From Rhodococcus koreensis (GTDB taxonomy: Bacteria > Actinomycetota > Actinomycetes > Mycobacteriales > Mycobacteriaceae), in assembly GCF_900105905.1 (NCBI RefSeq), contig NZ_FNSV01000005.1, positions 2,480,001-2,544,000 on the forward strand: a stretch of DNA of 64,000 bases, read 5' to 3'. Below the pieces are notes generated by a model, which made no database searches, had not been told where the DNA came from, and saw only the letters and a list, made by a program, of their open reading frames with translations. Position numbers and translations under genes: made by a program. Below are positions 33,205 through 42,100 of the stretch, one piece after another. Position 1 is the stretch's first letter. Each line of letters opens with the position of its first letter.

Positions 33205-33371
33205 TGGCCGCCCGCAACGAGATCCGCCCGATCGTGAAACTGAAGTCGACGGCGGGCACCGGATACACGTACGTGACCCGCAAGAACCGCCGCAACGACC
33301 CGGACCGTCTGGTGATGAAGAAGTACGACCCGGTCGTGCGGAAGCACGTCGATTTCCGAGAAGAGAAGTAG
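33204..33371 (+). CDS. rpmG: 50S ribosomal protein L33, zinc-free form
   Basis: A 55-residue L33 starting [20 protein letters not shown], with [14 protein letters not shown] and the end HVDFREEK. It has no Cys, so this is the zinc-independent form. The ATG overlaps the rpmB stop (TGATG), so translation is coupled. Confidence 0.96.
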   Translation: MAARNEIRPIVKLKSTAGTGYTYVTRKNRRNDPDRLVMKKYDPVVRKHVDFREEK

Positions 33372-33383
33372 AAGACACCGCCC

Positions 33384-33689
33384 ATGGCAAAGAAGTCGAA
33401 GATCGCGAAGAACGAGCAGCGCAAGATCGTAGTGGCGCGCTGGGCCGAGCGCCGCGCGGAGCTGAAGGAGACCATCCGCCGCCCGTCGAGCAGCGAAGAC
33501 GAGCGCGCGGAGGCCCGGGCGGCACTGCAGCGTCTGCCCCGCGACGCGAATCCGGTACGATTGCGCAATCGAGACGCTGCGGATGGACGTCCGCGCGGCC
33601 ACCTGAGGAAGTTCGGGCTCTCTCGCGTGCGTGTTCGCGAGATGGCGCACCGCGGGGAGCTGCCAGGCGTCCACAAGTCGAGCTGGTAA
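33384..33689 (+). CDS. rpsN: 30S ribosomal protein S14, zinc-free long form
   Basis: A 101-residue S14 starting [20 protein letters not shown], with the C-terminal family block [20 protein letters not shown]. The long form without CxxC pairs is the zinc-independent type that replaces the short zinc form. It lies 12 bases after rpmG and 9 bases before rpsR. Confidence 0.96.
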   Translation: MAKKSKIAKNEQRKIVVARWAERRAELKETIRRPSSSEDERAEARAALQRLPRDANPVRLRNRDAADGRPRGHLRKFGLSRVRVREMAHRGELPGVHKSSW

Positions 33690-33698
33690 AGGAAGAAG

Positions 33699-33953
33699 AT
33701 GGCAGTCAAGAGAGCACCGTCGAAGAAGCCGCGTCCCGTCGAGGGCCGCAAGCCCAAGAAGAACCCGTTGTTCGCGGCCAAGATCGAGTACGTCGATTAC
33801 AAGGACATCAACCTTCTGCGCACGTTCATCTCGGACCGCGGCAAGATCCGTAGCCGCCGCGTCACGGGCCTGACCCCGCAGCAGCAGCGTCAGGTTGCCG
33901 TCGCCGTGAAGAACGCTCGCGAGATGGCTCTGCTGCCCTTCACGAGCCGGTAA
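33699..33953 (+). CDS. rpsR: 30S ribosomal protein S18, zinc-free form
   Basis: An 84-residue S18 starting [20 protein letters not shown], with [20 protein letters not shown] and the end ALLPFTSR. It has no Cys, in line with the other alternative ribosomal proteins here. It is last in the operon, with a strong terminator 15 bases after the stop. GGAAGAAG precedes the ATG. Confidence 0.96.
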   Translation: MAVKRAPSKKPRPVEGRKPKKNPLFAAKIEYVDYKDINLLRTFISDRGKIRSRRVTGLTPQQQRQVAVAVKNAREMALLPFTSR

Positions 33954-33968
33954 CTCGCAAGGCACCGA

Positions 33969-34002
33969 AAAGGCCGCGTAATCCTCGGATTACGCGGCCT
34001 TT
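33969..34002. terminator. Strong terminator between rpsR and the DUF305 gene
   Basis: Perfect 16-base arms AAAGGCCGCGTAATCC / GGATTACGCGGCCTTT with a 2-base loop, followed by TCGTCATTT. It probably serves both convergent genes. Confidence 0.88.
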
Positions 34003-34013
34003 CGTCATTTCGG

Positions 34014-34607
34014 TCAGCCGAGCGCGGCCTGCATGTCGGTGATCTCCTTCTGCTGCGCGGTCACGATGTCGGCGGCCATCTGCTTCGCCTCCGGGTTCTC
34101 ACCGTCGGCGAGTTCGGCATTCGCCATCTCGATCGCGCCCTTGTGGTGCTCGATCATCATGACCAGCCATTGCCGGTCGAATTCGGTGCCCGACAGTGCC
34201 GTCAGGGCACCCATCCGATCGGCCGACATCACGCCGTCGCCGTGGTCCGTGCTGCTGTGGTCCATGCCGGACATGTCGGACGCCGGAACCGGTTGTCCCC
34301 ACTGCTGGAGCCAGTCGGTCATCCGGTCCATCTCCGGTTGCTGCGCCGCCTCGATCGCGGCGGCGAGAGTGACCACATCGGTGTTCTCGGTGCGGCCGAC
34401 GACCAGGTCGGCCATCTCCACCGCCTGCGCGTGGTGCGGGTACATCCCGTTCAGGAACGCGATGTCGGCGTCGTTGAACCGTGCCTGCGAGTGGGCCACC
34501 GACGTCGTGGTCGTCGTCGAGGTGCCGGCCGAGTCGGTGCTGCACCCGGTCAGGACGAGAGCGGCGGCCGCCGCGGCGGAGATCAGGGCTGTGGTGGTGG
34601 TACGCAT
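34014..34607 (-). CDS. DUF305 lipoprotein
   Basis: A 197-residue exported lipoprotein. The lipobox is ALVLTGCST, with the lipidated Cys at about residue 22. Two DUF305 repeats follow, each with a paired His motif: GMYPHHAQAVEMADLV and MIEHHKGAIEMANAEL. Such His/Met helices suggest metal (often copper) binding in a ferritin-like bundle. AAGGAG lies 7 bases before the ATG. The DUF6153 gene is just upstream on the same strand, so the two are probably one operon. Metal choice is inference. Confidence 0.9.
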   Translation of the reverse strand: MRTTTTALISAAAAAALVLTGCSTDSAGTSTTTTTSVAHSQARFNDADIAFLNGMYPHHAQAVEMADLVVGRTENTDVVTLAAAIEAAQQPEMDRMTDWLQQWGQPVPASDMSGMDHSSTDHGDGVMSADRMGALTALSGTEFDRQWLVMMIEHHKGAIEMANAELADGENPEAKQMAADIVTAQQKEITDMQAALG

Positions 34608-34677
34608 GAGGAACTCCTTGGGATCAATTCGGAAGTTGACAGTCGGATCCGCCGGGGCACACGCCCCGGACTCCCTG

Positions 34678-35088
34678 TCACACCCGCAGAATCGAGAGTT
34701 CCGCCAATGACAACACCGTCCACGGCGGTGGGCCACGACCCGACTGCACACGGTCGGCGCTCACCCGCGACCGTCGCGCCGCGGGATCCGCGGAGTGCCT
34801 CCACAGCAGCATCGCCGACGTCAGCGCGGCGATCACTACGATCACACCGGCACACTGGTGGCCGGTGAGATGGACTTGCCCGCACCCGTCCCGGCCGCAT
34901 CCGTGGGGGTCCTCGTCGTGAGTCGCGGTTGCCGAGGGTTGTTCATGCACCGCGGCGATCGCGGTCGGCGCGATCAGGCTGTGCATGAGGAGCACCCCGG
35001 CGGCGACAGCGATCAGCAGCGCGGCACGCGCCACGACTGTGCGCCTCCGCCCGGTTGCCGTCTCCACAGCCCCACTGTAACCGGACAT
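34678..35088 (-). CDS. DUF6153-type membrane protein
   Basis: A 136-residue protein with two membrane helices (ARAALLIAVAAGVLLMHSLI and the helix around GVIVVIAALTSAMLLW). The loop between them is rich in His and Cys (HDEDPHGCGRDGCGQVHLTG), a likely metal-binding patch. The tail is basic. Proteins of this type commonly sit next to DUF305 genes, as here, 70 bases apart. The start ATG at 35088 is chosen because the upstream frame runs through palindromic repeat DNA. The function is unknown; a role in metal handling with the DUF305 lipoprotein is a guess from context. Confidence 0.7.
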   Translation of the reverse strand: MSGYSGAVETATGRRRTVVARAALLIAVAAGVLLMHSLIAPTAIAAVHEQPSATATHDEDPHGCGRDGCGQVHLTGHQCAGVIVVIAALTSAMLLWRHSADPAARRSRVSADRVQSGRGPPPWTVLSLAELSILRV

Positions 35089-35107
35089 ACCCGGCGGGGG
35101 TACCCAG

Positions 35108-35147
35108 GTGAGTGGCGATGCGTGCCCGAGGACACTGTGCCACTCAC
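35108..35147. repeat. 40-bp palindrome, GTGAG...CTCAC family, element 2
   Basis: Ends GTGAGTGGC and GCCACTCAC pair perfectly; the core pairs only in part. It lies upstream of the DUF6153 start, 58 bases from element 3 with the same CAGGTGAG entry. Confidence 0.65.
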
Positions 35148-35165
35148 GTGCCCGGCGTCCCTCAG

Positions 35166-35205
35166 GTGAGCGGCAAAGTGTGCCCCGGCACGCTTTCGCA
35201 CTCAC
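35166..35205. repeat. 40-bp palindrome, GTGAG...CTCAC family, element 3
   Basis: Imperfect arms GTGAGCGGCAAAGTGTGCC and GGCACGCTTTCGCACTCAC, 40 bases in all. The right end holds the TGA stop of the serine hydrolase gene (minus strand, 35204-35202). Confidence 0.7.
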
Positions 35206-36254
35206 ATGGGGGTGTGCGCGAGGATCTCCAGGCCCTGCTGCTCAAGTCCGCCGATCGTGTCGGTGAGGATGACGAGCCCGCGGTCGTTCGCCCGGTCGAG
35301 CACGACGGTGCACTGGAAGCCGCCCGTCGCGCCGCCGTGCAGGGTGTAGTCCCGGCCTTCGAACGGGACGATCGACCACGTCAGCGCCCGGTAGCTGTCG
35401 CCGACCCACCGCGGGTCCATGGCCGTGCCGCCCGGGACCGTTCCGTCGAGCAGAGCCCGGACGTACGTCGACATGTCGTTCGCCGTGGACCGCAATCCAC
35501 CGGCCGGCGCGTACGCGTCCAGCGGCCACGGGTCCTGCGACCGGTGCAGGACGTCGAATCCGCGAGTGACGTTCGCGGGCAGGTCGGCGGCGGTGAGCGG
35601 CATCCACGACTGCGACAGTCCGAGCGGGACGAGCATGCGATCGCGGAGCAGCGACGGGTAGTCGGTGTGCGCGGCCGCGGCCAGCGCCTGGCCGAGCAGC
35701 GCGAAGCCGACGGTCGAGTAGGAGTAGCTGCCGCGGGTCGTGAGCGGCGCCGACCGCAGTTGCTGCAGCAAGGTGTCCCGGTCGTAGGTGAACGGATTGG
35801 ACGCGACAACCCAGTGCCCCACGGCGACCACGGTGTCGGTGCTCATCGGGAACTGCGCCAGCCCGGACGTGTGGGACGCCAACTCGAGTAGTGTCACGTC
35901 GCCGACCGGCGAGCCCTGTAGCGGCAGCACGTCCGCGACCTTCGTGTCCTCCCGCACCTCACCCCGGGCGACGGCGTCGACGAACAGTGCCGCGGTGAAC
36001 GTCTTGGTGACGGAACCGATCTCGTAGTCGGTGTCCTCGGTGGCCCCGAAGTTCGCGAATCGGGTGCCGGAGGCATCGATGTACGCGACGCTCGCGTTCT
36101 CGCGGTAGCTGCGTCCGAGGACCTGCCCGGCGAGCGCGATCAGAGCCGGATCCCCGCTCGACGGCGGGGCCAGCGCCGACGCCACGGGAGCGGCGCCCCA
36201 GGCGAGGGTCCACGCACAGAACAGCGCGCAGAGAACGGTCGTACGACGCAGCAT
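35202..36254 (-). CDS. Exported beta-lactamase-type serine hydrolase
   Basis: A 350-residue class C beta-lactamase/DD-peptidase-like enzyme with a signal peptide (LCALFCAWTLAWGAAPVASA). The catalytic SxxK is seen as GSVTKTF, the Tyr motif as YSYSTVGFALLG, and the third motif as HGGATGGFQ. Members act as esterases, peptidases or carboxypeptidases outside the cell; the exact substrate is unclear. GAGGAGTCG precedes the ATG. The stop lies in a 40-bp palindrome. It is divergent from the AEC transporter gene. Confidence 0.88.
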   Translation of the reverse strand: MLRRTTVLCALFCAWTLAWGAAPVASALAPPSSGDPALIALAGQVLGRSYRENASVAYIDASGTRFANFGATEDTDYEIGSVTKTFTAALFVDAVARGEVREDTKVADVLPLQGSPVGDVTLLELASHTSGLAQFPMSTDTVVAVGHWVVASNPFTYDRDTLLQQLRSAPLTTRGSYSYSTVGFALLGQALAAAAHTDYPSLLRDRMLVPLGLSQSWMPLTAADLPANVTRGFDVLHRSQDPWPLDAYAPAGGLRSTANDMSTYVRALLDGTVPGGTAMDPRWVGDSYRALTWSIVPFEGRDYTLHGGATGGFQCTVVLDRANDRGLVILTDTIGGLEQQGLEILAHTPM

Positions 36255-36395
36255 TTCGACTCCTCGGGCGCGACGGAACGCGCACACAGACGATGCCCCC
36301 GACCGGAGGCTATTGTCACCCACCCGAACGCCTGGCACTAGACTTCGGAAGGTTTGCCGACAGGAGGCTTACCTGTCGAGGAGGTGCCCCGCAGC

Positions 36396-37325
36396 GTGTC
36401 GGGAGTGGTTGCGGGATTCACCGTCATATTCGTGATCATCGCGATCGGCTACATTCTCGGCCGACGCGGGACGCTGGGTGCGGAGGGCGAATCCGTCCTG
36501 GGCAGGCTGGTGTTCTTCGTCGCCACACCGGCGCTGCTGTTCGATTCGCTCGCATCGTCCGACCTCTCCGTGATCTTCTCGCCCACTCTGGCCGTCGCGG
36601 CTGCCACTGCATTGACGGTCGGCGCACTGTACATGGTCGTCGCGAAGCTGTGGCTACACAGGTCCCTTCCGGAACTGACGATCGGCGCGCTGTCGTCGTC
36701 GTATGTGAACTCCGCGAATCTGGGCATCCCCATCGCGGTCTTCGTCCTCGGCGACGCCTCGTTCGTGGCGCCGCTGCTGCTGTTCCAGATCATCGCGTAC
36801 TCCCCCATCGCGCTCACCATCCTCGACGTCACCACGCTCCGGCGGGGCGCGTCGCGACTCGACACGATCACCGCGCCGTTCAAGAACCCGATCGTCGTCG
36901 CGGGCGCGGCGGGACTGTTGATCGCCCTACTCGGCTGGACACCGCCGGAAGCCCTGATGCAGCCGTTCCGGCTCATCGGTGGCGCGTCCGTACCGGGTGC
37001 GCTGCTCGCGTTCGGCATCTCGCTGTACGGGGTGCGGGTGCTGGAGAAGGGGACGAGTCCGCGTCGCGACGTCGCACTGGCGTCGGTACTCAAGATCGTC
37101 GTGCAACCGGTGCTGGCCTATGTGATGGCGCGCTATCTGCTCGGGCTGGGCGGCCACGAACTGTTCGCCATCGTGGTGGTGGCAACGCTGCCGACGGCGC
37201 AGAACGTCTTCGTCTACGCCAGCCGGTACGGGGTGGGCACGGTGATGGCCCGGGACACCGCATTCGTCACGACTCTGGCGGCGATTCCGGGGATTGCGCT
37301 GGTCTCCGGCCTGCTCGCGGGATGA
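36396..37325 (+). CDS. AEC-family transporter
   Basis: A 309-residue auxin-efflux-carrier-type membrane protein with about ten helices in two halves. The first helix is VVAGFTVIFVIIAIGYILG. Helix-breaking motifs include YVNSANLGIPIAVFVLG (N-x-GxP, typical of the family) and, in the second half, VVATLPTAQNVFVYASRYG. Members move small carboxylates such as malonate. I chose GTG at 36396 because it puts the first helix at the N-terminus. The last codon overlaps the lipoprotein start (ATGA). The substrate is not known. Confidence 0.88.
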   Translation: MSGVVAGFTVIFVIIAIGYILGRRGTLGAEGESVLGRLVFFVATPALLFDSLASSDLSVIFSPTLAVAAATALTVGALYMVVAKLWLHRSLPELTIGALSSSYVNSANLGIPIAVFVLGDASFVAPLLLFQIIAYSPIALTILDVTTLRRGASRLDTITAPFKNPIVVAGAAGLLIALLGWTPPEALMQPFRLIGGASVPGALLAFGISLYGVRVLEKGTSPRRDVALASVLKIVVQPVLAYVMARYLLGLGGHELFAIVVVATLPTAQNVFVYASRYGVGTVMARDTAFVTTLAAIPGIALVSGLLAG

Positions 37326-37804
37326 GGTTACCGTGGCTTATGCGCGTAATCGCCCTCGCAGTGCTGGCCTGCCTCGCCGTCGCCGGATGCGGGTCCGGTT
37401 CGAGCACCGACGAACCGACGATTCCCCCGGAGATCGCGTCCGCAGTGGATCCCAGCCCGACTAATCCGTCGTCGGGGATGCCCATTCCCTCCGAAGTGCC
37501 CGGGGAGGACTTCGGCACCGTCTTCGAACCGCGTCCCGACATCGTCCGGGCGAATCCGACCCCGTTCGAGTCGTGGTCCCGCGCGGACGGAAACAAGGTG
37601 GCGATCCACTTCGTCACCGGAACCCCGGAGTGTTACGGCGCCGACGCGACGGTCACCGAGACCGACACCACCGTCACGATCTCGCTGCGCACCGGCACGC
37701 TCCCGGAGGCGGCCGACAAGATGTGCATCCTCGTCGCCGTGTTCGGCACCCTCGAGGTCCAGTTGCAGGGGCCGCTCGGAAATCGTCAGGTGATCAACGG
37801 TTGA
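37322..37804 (+). CDS. Secreted lipoprotein of unknown function
   Basis: A 160-residue lipoprotein with the lipobox LAVAGCGSG (Cys near residue 23). A disordered Pro/Ser-rich linker runs to about residue 60. A small beta-rich domain follows with two further Cys residues (GTPECYGADATVTETD and KMCILVAVFGTLEVQL), which can form a disulfide. The ATG at 37322 overlaps the AEC stop, and an ATG 6 codons later (37340) is an alternative. The MFS gene begins 4 bases after its stop. The function is unknown. Confidence 0.8.
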   Translation: MRLPWLMRVIALAVLACLAVAGCGSGSSTDEPTIPPEIASAVDPSPTNPSSGMPIPSEVPGEDFGTVFEPRPDIVRANPTPFESWSRADGNKVAIHFVTGTPECYGADATVTETDTTVTISLRTGTLPEAADKMCILVAVFGTLEVQLQGPLGNRQVING

Positions 37805-37808
37805 CCTG

Positions 37809-38969
37809 GTGAAGCACTGGTTCCTCAACGTCTGCATCGCCACTGCTCTCCTCCAGGCCGTCTATCACGCTGTCCGCGTTCTCGTCTCCTACCGCGTCCT
37901 CGCTCTCGGCGGCGACGCCGTGACGATCGGCGTCGTCACCGCGCTGTTCTCGCTGGCGCCGCTGCTCGTGGCTGTCCGGATCGGACGCGCCGTGGACCGC
38001 CGGCATGCGGCCGCGGTTCTGCGGACGGGTGTGCTGCTGACTTCCCTCGGCGTCCTGGTGATCGCCGTCAGCGGCGACCTGATCGTCCTCGGACTCGGGA
38101 ACGTGATCCTCGGGTTCGGGCAGATCCTCGTGACCGTCGCCGGGCAGGGGTTCATCACGCTCCTCTCCCCACCGGGTGAACTGGACCGCGGTTTCGCCGG
38201 ATTGACGCTGGGCGTTTCGATCGGCCAGGCCGTCGGGGTACCGCTGGTCGGCGTGATCGCGGCCGGAAGCTCGGACGGCGGCGTCGTCGAGACCACCCTG
38301 GCGTTGACGGTGATGGGTGTGGTGGCGCTGGCCGCGGTCCCGTTCGCCTGGCCGATTCGCGAACGCCCGCAGCCGGCGGGACCACCGACGCCCGGCGACC
38401 GTCAGTCCGTGTTCAGCATGATCTCGACGACGGGGATGCGACCGGCCGTGTTCAGCAGCCTGATCGTGCTGGCGTCGGTCGACGTCGTCGTCGCGTACCT
38501 CCCCGTCCTCGGGCACGAGTTCGGTTTCAGCGTTCTCCTGGTGACGTTGCTGCTGACCGCGCGCACCGCGGCGTCGATCGTGTCGCGCGCCTTCCTGCCG
38601 TGGCTGCTCACTTGGGTGCCGCGGTCGAAACTGCTGGTCTCCGCGACGCTGTGCTCGGCGCTGCCCACCGCCCTGCTGCCGTTCGTCCCCCACCCCGCTG
38701 TGATGGCGCTGCTGCTCGTCGTCGCCGGATTCTTCTGGGGCATCGGCCAACCCCTGACCATGACGTGGGTGGCCGGGCTCGTCACCGCCGCCAACCGGGC
38801 CGCCGCGTTGTCGCTGCGGCTGACCGGCAACCGACTCGGGCAGGTGCTGATTCCGCTGGCCGCGGGCGCCGCGGCAGGCGTCGCGGGGACGTCGTCGATC
38901 TTCGTGATCACCGGCGGTCTCCTCGGCACCGCGGCGGTGTCGACGTGGCGAGCTGTGAGTACTTCTTAA
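37809..38969 (+). CDS. MFS transporter
   Basis: A 386-residue major facilitator with about twelve helices. The cytoplasmic loop motif between helices 2 and 3 is seen as RIGRAVDRRHAAAV. Helix 1 begins WFLNVCIATALLQAVYHA. It starts with GTG at 37809, just after the lipoprotein stop, so AEC, lipoprotein and MFS genes are likely one operon. The final codons (Ser-Thr-Ser and TAA) lie in the left arm of a 40-bp palindrome. The substrate is not known. Confidence 0.87.
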   Translation: MKHWFLNVCIATALLQAVYHAVRVLVSYRVLALGGDAVTIGVVTALFSLAPLLVAVRIGRAVDRRHAAAVLRTGVLLTSLGVLVIAVSGDLIVLGLGNVILGFGQILVTVAGQGFITLLSPPGELDRGFAGLTLGVSIGQAVGVPLVGVIAAGSSDGGVVETTLALTVMGVVALAAVPFAWPIRERPQPAGPPTPGDRQSVFSMISTTGMRPAVFSSLIVLASVDVVVAYLPVLGHEFGFSVLLVTLLLTARTAASIVSRAFLPWLLTWVPRSKLLVSATLCSALPTALLPFVPHPAVMALLLVVAGFFWGIGQPLTMTWVAGLVTAANRAAALSLRLTGNRLGQVLIPLAAGAAAGVAGTSSIFVITGGLLGTAAVSTWRAVSTS

Positions 38970-38994
38970 CCGCCGGCGGTTAACAAGTACTCAC
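38955..38994. repeat. 40-bp palindrome, GTGAG...CTCAC family, element 4
   Basis: Arms GTGAGTACTTCTTAACCGCC and GGCGGTTAACAAGTACTCAC, with one mismatch. It is nearly the same sequence as element 1 at 31318. The MFS TAA stop lies at 38967-38969, inside the left arm. Confidence 0.8.
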
Positions 38995-39118
38995 GGGTGC
39001 CGAAACGTCGCGTCCACCGACACACGACGCTCCACTTCGTCGGATGTGGCGTGCGTCTCTCATCGACACACTGGTTCCCAGTCACGCGTTTGTCAGATCA
39101 GGGGTCAGGAGCCACACG

Positions 39119-42100
39119 ATGAGCTATACCGGTGTCATTCCGAGCACGACCGACACACCCCGTCCACGCCCGGACGAGGCCGCCGTGTCGAGCGCGGTCC
39201 TGGCGTCCGGAGGTACCACCCCGCGGCTGCGTTTCGTCGACTCCGCGGACGCACAGCCCGAGCCGGCCGCCGTCATGGTGTGGCCGCAGGGCACCCCGCT
39301 GCTCGCGGAACTGGTCGCGTTGTTCGCCGACCTCGGGTTGCAGGTGGCGTCCCACGAACAGCTGCCCGAAGGCGAGCCCGGCGGCCCGCTGGTCCACCGT
39401 TTCGACTTCAGCACCGGCGACTTCGCCTGGGATGCCGCAACTCCCGGACTGCTCTCCGACGCGTTCGAGGCCGCGGCCGCCGGACATCTGGAGGTCGACG
39501 GTTTCACCCGCCTCGTCGCCGCCGCGAACCTGACGTGGACGGATGCCGTCCTGGTCCGGGCGGCGTGCCGGTACCTCCGGCAGGTGGGACTGGGGCTGTC
39601 GGAACCCAACATCGTCGCGATCCTGTTGCGGCACAGCGATTTCGTGCGCGGATTCCGCAACCTGTTCACCGCCCGCTTCGATCCCGCCCTCGCCGGCTCC
39701 GATCGTGAGAGCGCCGCGACGGACGCCGAGCGGGTGCTGCTCGCCGCGATCGACCGGACCGCGACGATGGACGAGGACCGGCTGCTCCGCGGACTGCTGT
39801 CGTTCACCTCGGCGGTGTTGCGCACCAACTGGTTCCGCCACGACCGCACGATCAGCGCCGCCCCCGCGGCCTTCAAGATCGACCCGTCGCTGTTGTCACT
39901 GTCCGCGGTCGTGACGCCGTACCGTGAGATCTTCGTGCACTCGCCGATCGTCGAGGGCAGCCACGTCCGCAGCGGCCCGGTGTCCCGCGGCGGCCTGCGC
40001 TGGTCGGACCGCAAGGACGACTTCCGCACCGAGGTCCTGGGTCTGATGAAGACGCAGCACGTGAAGAACTCGCTGATCGTCCCGATGGGCGCGAAGGGCG
40101 CGTTCGTGGTGCGCACCGAGACGACTCCGGACGCGGTCCGCGCGGCGTACACGAGTTTCATCGACGGACTGCTCGACGTCACCGACGACATCGTCGACGG
40201 CGAGGTCGTGCATCCCCGCGACACGGTGATCTACGACGAGTCCGACCCGTATCTGGTGGTGGCGGCCGACAAGGGCACGGCCCGGTTCTCGGATCTGGCC
40301 AACAGCATCGCGACGCGACGCGGGTTCTGGCTGGGTGACGCGTTCGCGTCCGGCGGGTCCGCCGGCTACGACCACAAGGCGATGGGCATCACGGCGCGCG
40401 GCGGATGGGTGTCGGTGCGCAGGCATTTCGCGGAGATGGGCAAGAACGTCGACACGGACGCGTTCACCGTGGTCGGCATCGGCGACATGTCCGGGGACGT
40501 GTTCGGCAACGGCATGCTGCTCAGCCGCGCTATCCGGTTGGTCGGCGCGTTCGACCACCGGCACATCTTCCTCGATCCCGAACCGGATTCGGAGGCGTCC
40601 TACCGCGAGCGCGAGCGCCTCGCAGCGGTGCCCGGCAGCAGCTGGGACGACTACGACCGCAGCCTCGTCTCGGCGGGTGGCGGTGTGTGGCCGCGGACGG
40701 CGAAGAAGATCCCGCTGTCGCCGCAGGTGCGTGAACGTCTCGGCGTGACGGCGACCGAACTCCCCCCGCACGAGGTGGTGAAGGCCCTGCTCACCGCGGA
40801 CGTGGACCTGTTGTGGAACGGTGGAATCGGCACGTACGTGAAGGCGTCTGCCGAAGTCCACGCGGACGCCGCCGACCCGGCCAACGACGCCGTCCGGGTG
40901 GAGGCGAGCGACGTGCGCGCCGCGGTGATCGGCGAGGGCGGCAATCTCGGTCTCACCCAGCGCGCCCGCATCGAGTACGCGCTGAACGGCGGCCGGATCA
41001 ACGCCGACTTCATCGACAACGCCACCGGCGTCGCGACGTCGGATCGGGAGGTGAACCTGAAGGTCGCGTTGGACGCCGCCGTCGCGGCGGGCGAACTCCC
41101 CGCGGCGGAACGGAACACGCTGCTCGCCCGGGTTCAGGACGAGATCGGCGAATCGGTGCTCGCCGACGCCGCCTCCCAGACCCTCGCCATCAGCCTCGCC
41201 GAGGTCCACGCCCCGTTCCTGCTCGGACGCCACGAGCGGCTGATCGAGAACCTCGAGCGGGACGCCGGGATCAGCCGGGCGGCGGAGGTCCTGCCGTCGG
41301 CGGCGGAACTGTCGGCGCGCCACCGCGCGGGCCAGGGACTGGTGCGGCCGGAGATCGCCGTTCTGCTCGCGCAGTCGAAGAACCTCGTCGTCACCGAACT
41401 GCTCGCCTCCCCCGTGCTCGACTTCGCGGTGTTCGACGGTGTGCTCGCCGACTACTTCCCGGCCCCCATCCGCGAACGCGTCCCCCGTCAGATCAGCGGT
41501 CACCGGCTCGCCAGGGAGATCGTGGCCGTCATCGTGGCGGGCGACATGATCGACCGTGTCGGACCGGGCCTGATCCACCGACTGGAGGAGCGGCTCGGCG
41601 TCGGCACCCCCGAGATCACCGTCGCGTACGCGGTGGTGCGGCAGGTGTTCGACATCGACCGGCTGTGGAACGAGGTCCTCACGCTGCCCGGCGCGTCGCA
41701 CCGGACCCGGCTGAACCTGCACTTCGGCATCCAGGACCTGATCGAGCGCACCACGTCGTGGCTGCTGCGGCACCGCACCACGGGCACGGATGCGCAGGAG
41801 TTGATCGAGCGTTTCGCGAAGCCGGTCCAGGAACTCGCGGCCGCGCTGCCCCACCTCACCGGCGCACCGGCCCAGGACCTGGGCACGCTGCGGATCCTGG
41901 CGCAGGCCTTCGCCCTGGAGACCACCGCGCAGTCGCTGGACGTGCCGATCACCCAGGTGGCCGAGGCGTACCGCGAGTTCGGCCGCGTGGTGGGCCTCGA
42001 CTGGCTGTCGGAACGGTTCTCCGTCGGCGAGACCGGGACCACCTACTGGGAGGCGATGGCGGGAGCCGTCCTCGTCGACAACCTCCAGGAGCACTGGCAC

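Noticed and set aside
31318-38994. Elements 1 and 4 of the 40-bp family as terminal repeats of a 7.7-kb mobile island
   Set aside because: The genes between them are core type (ribosomal, transporter), no recombinase is present, and two further elements lie inside, so a dispersed repeat is the simpler view.
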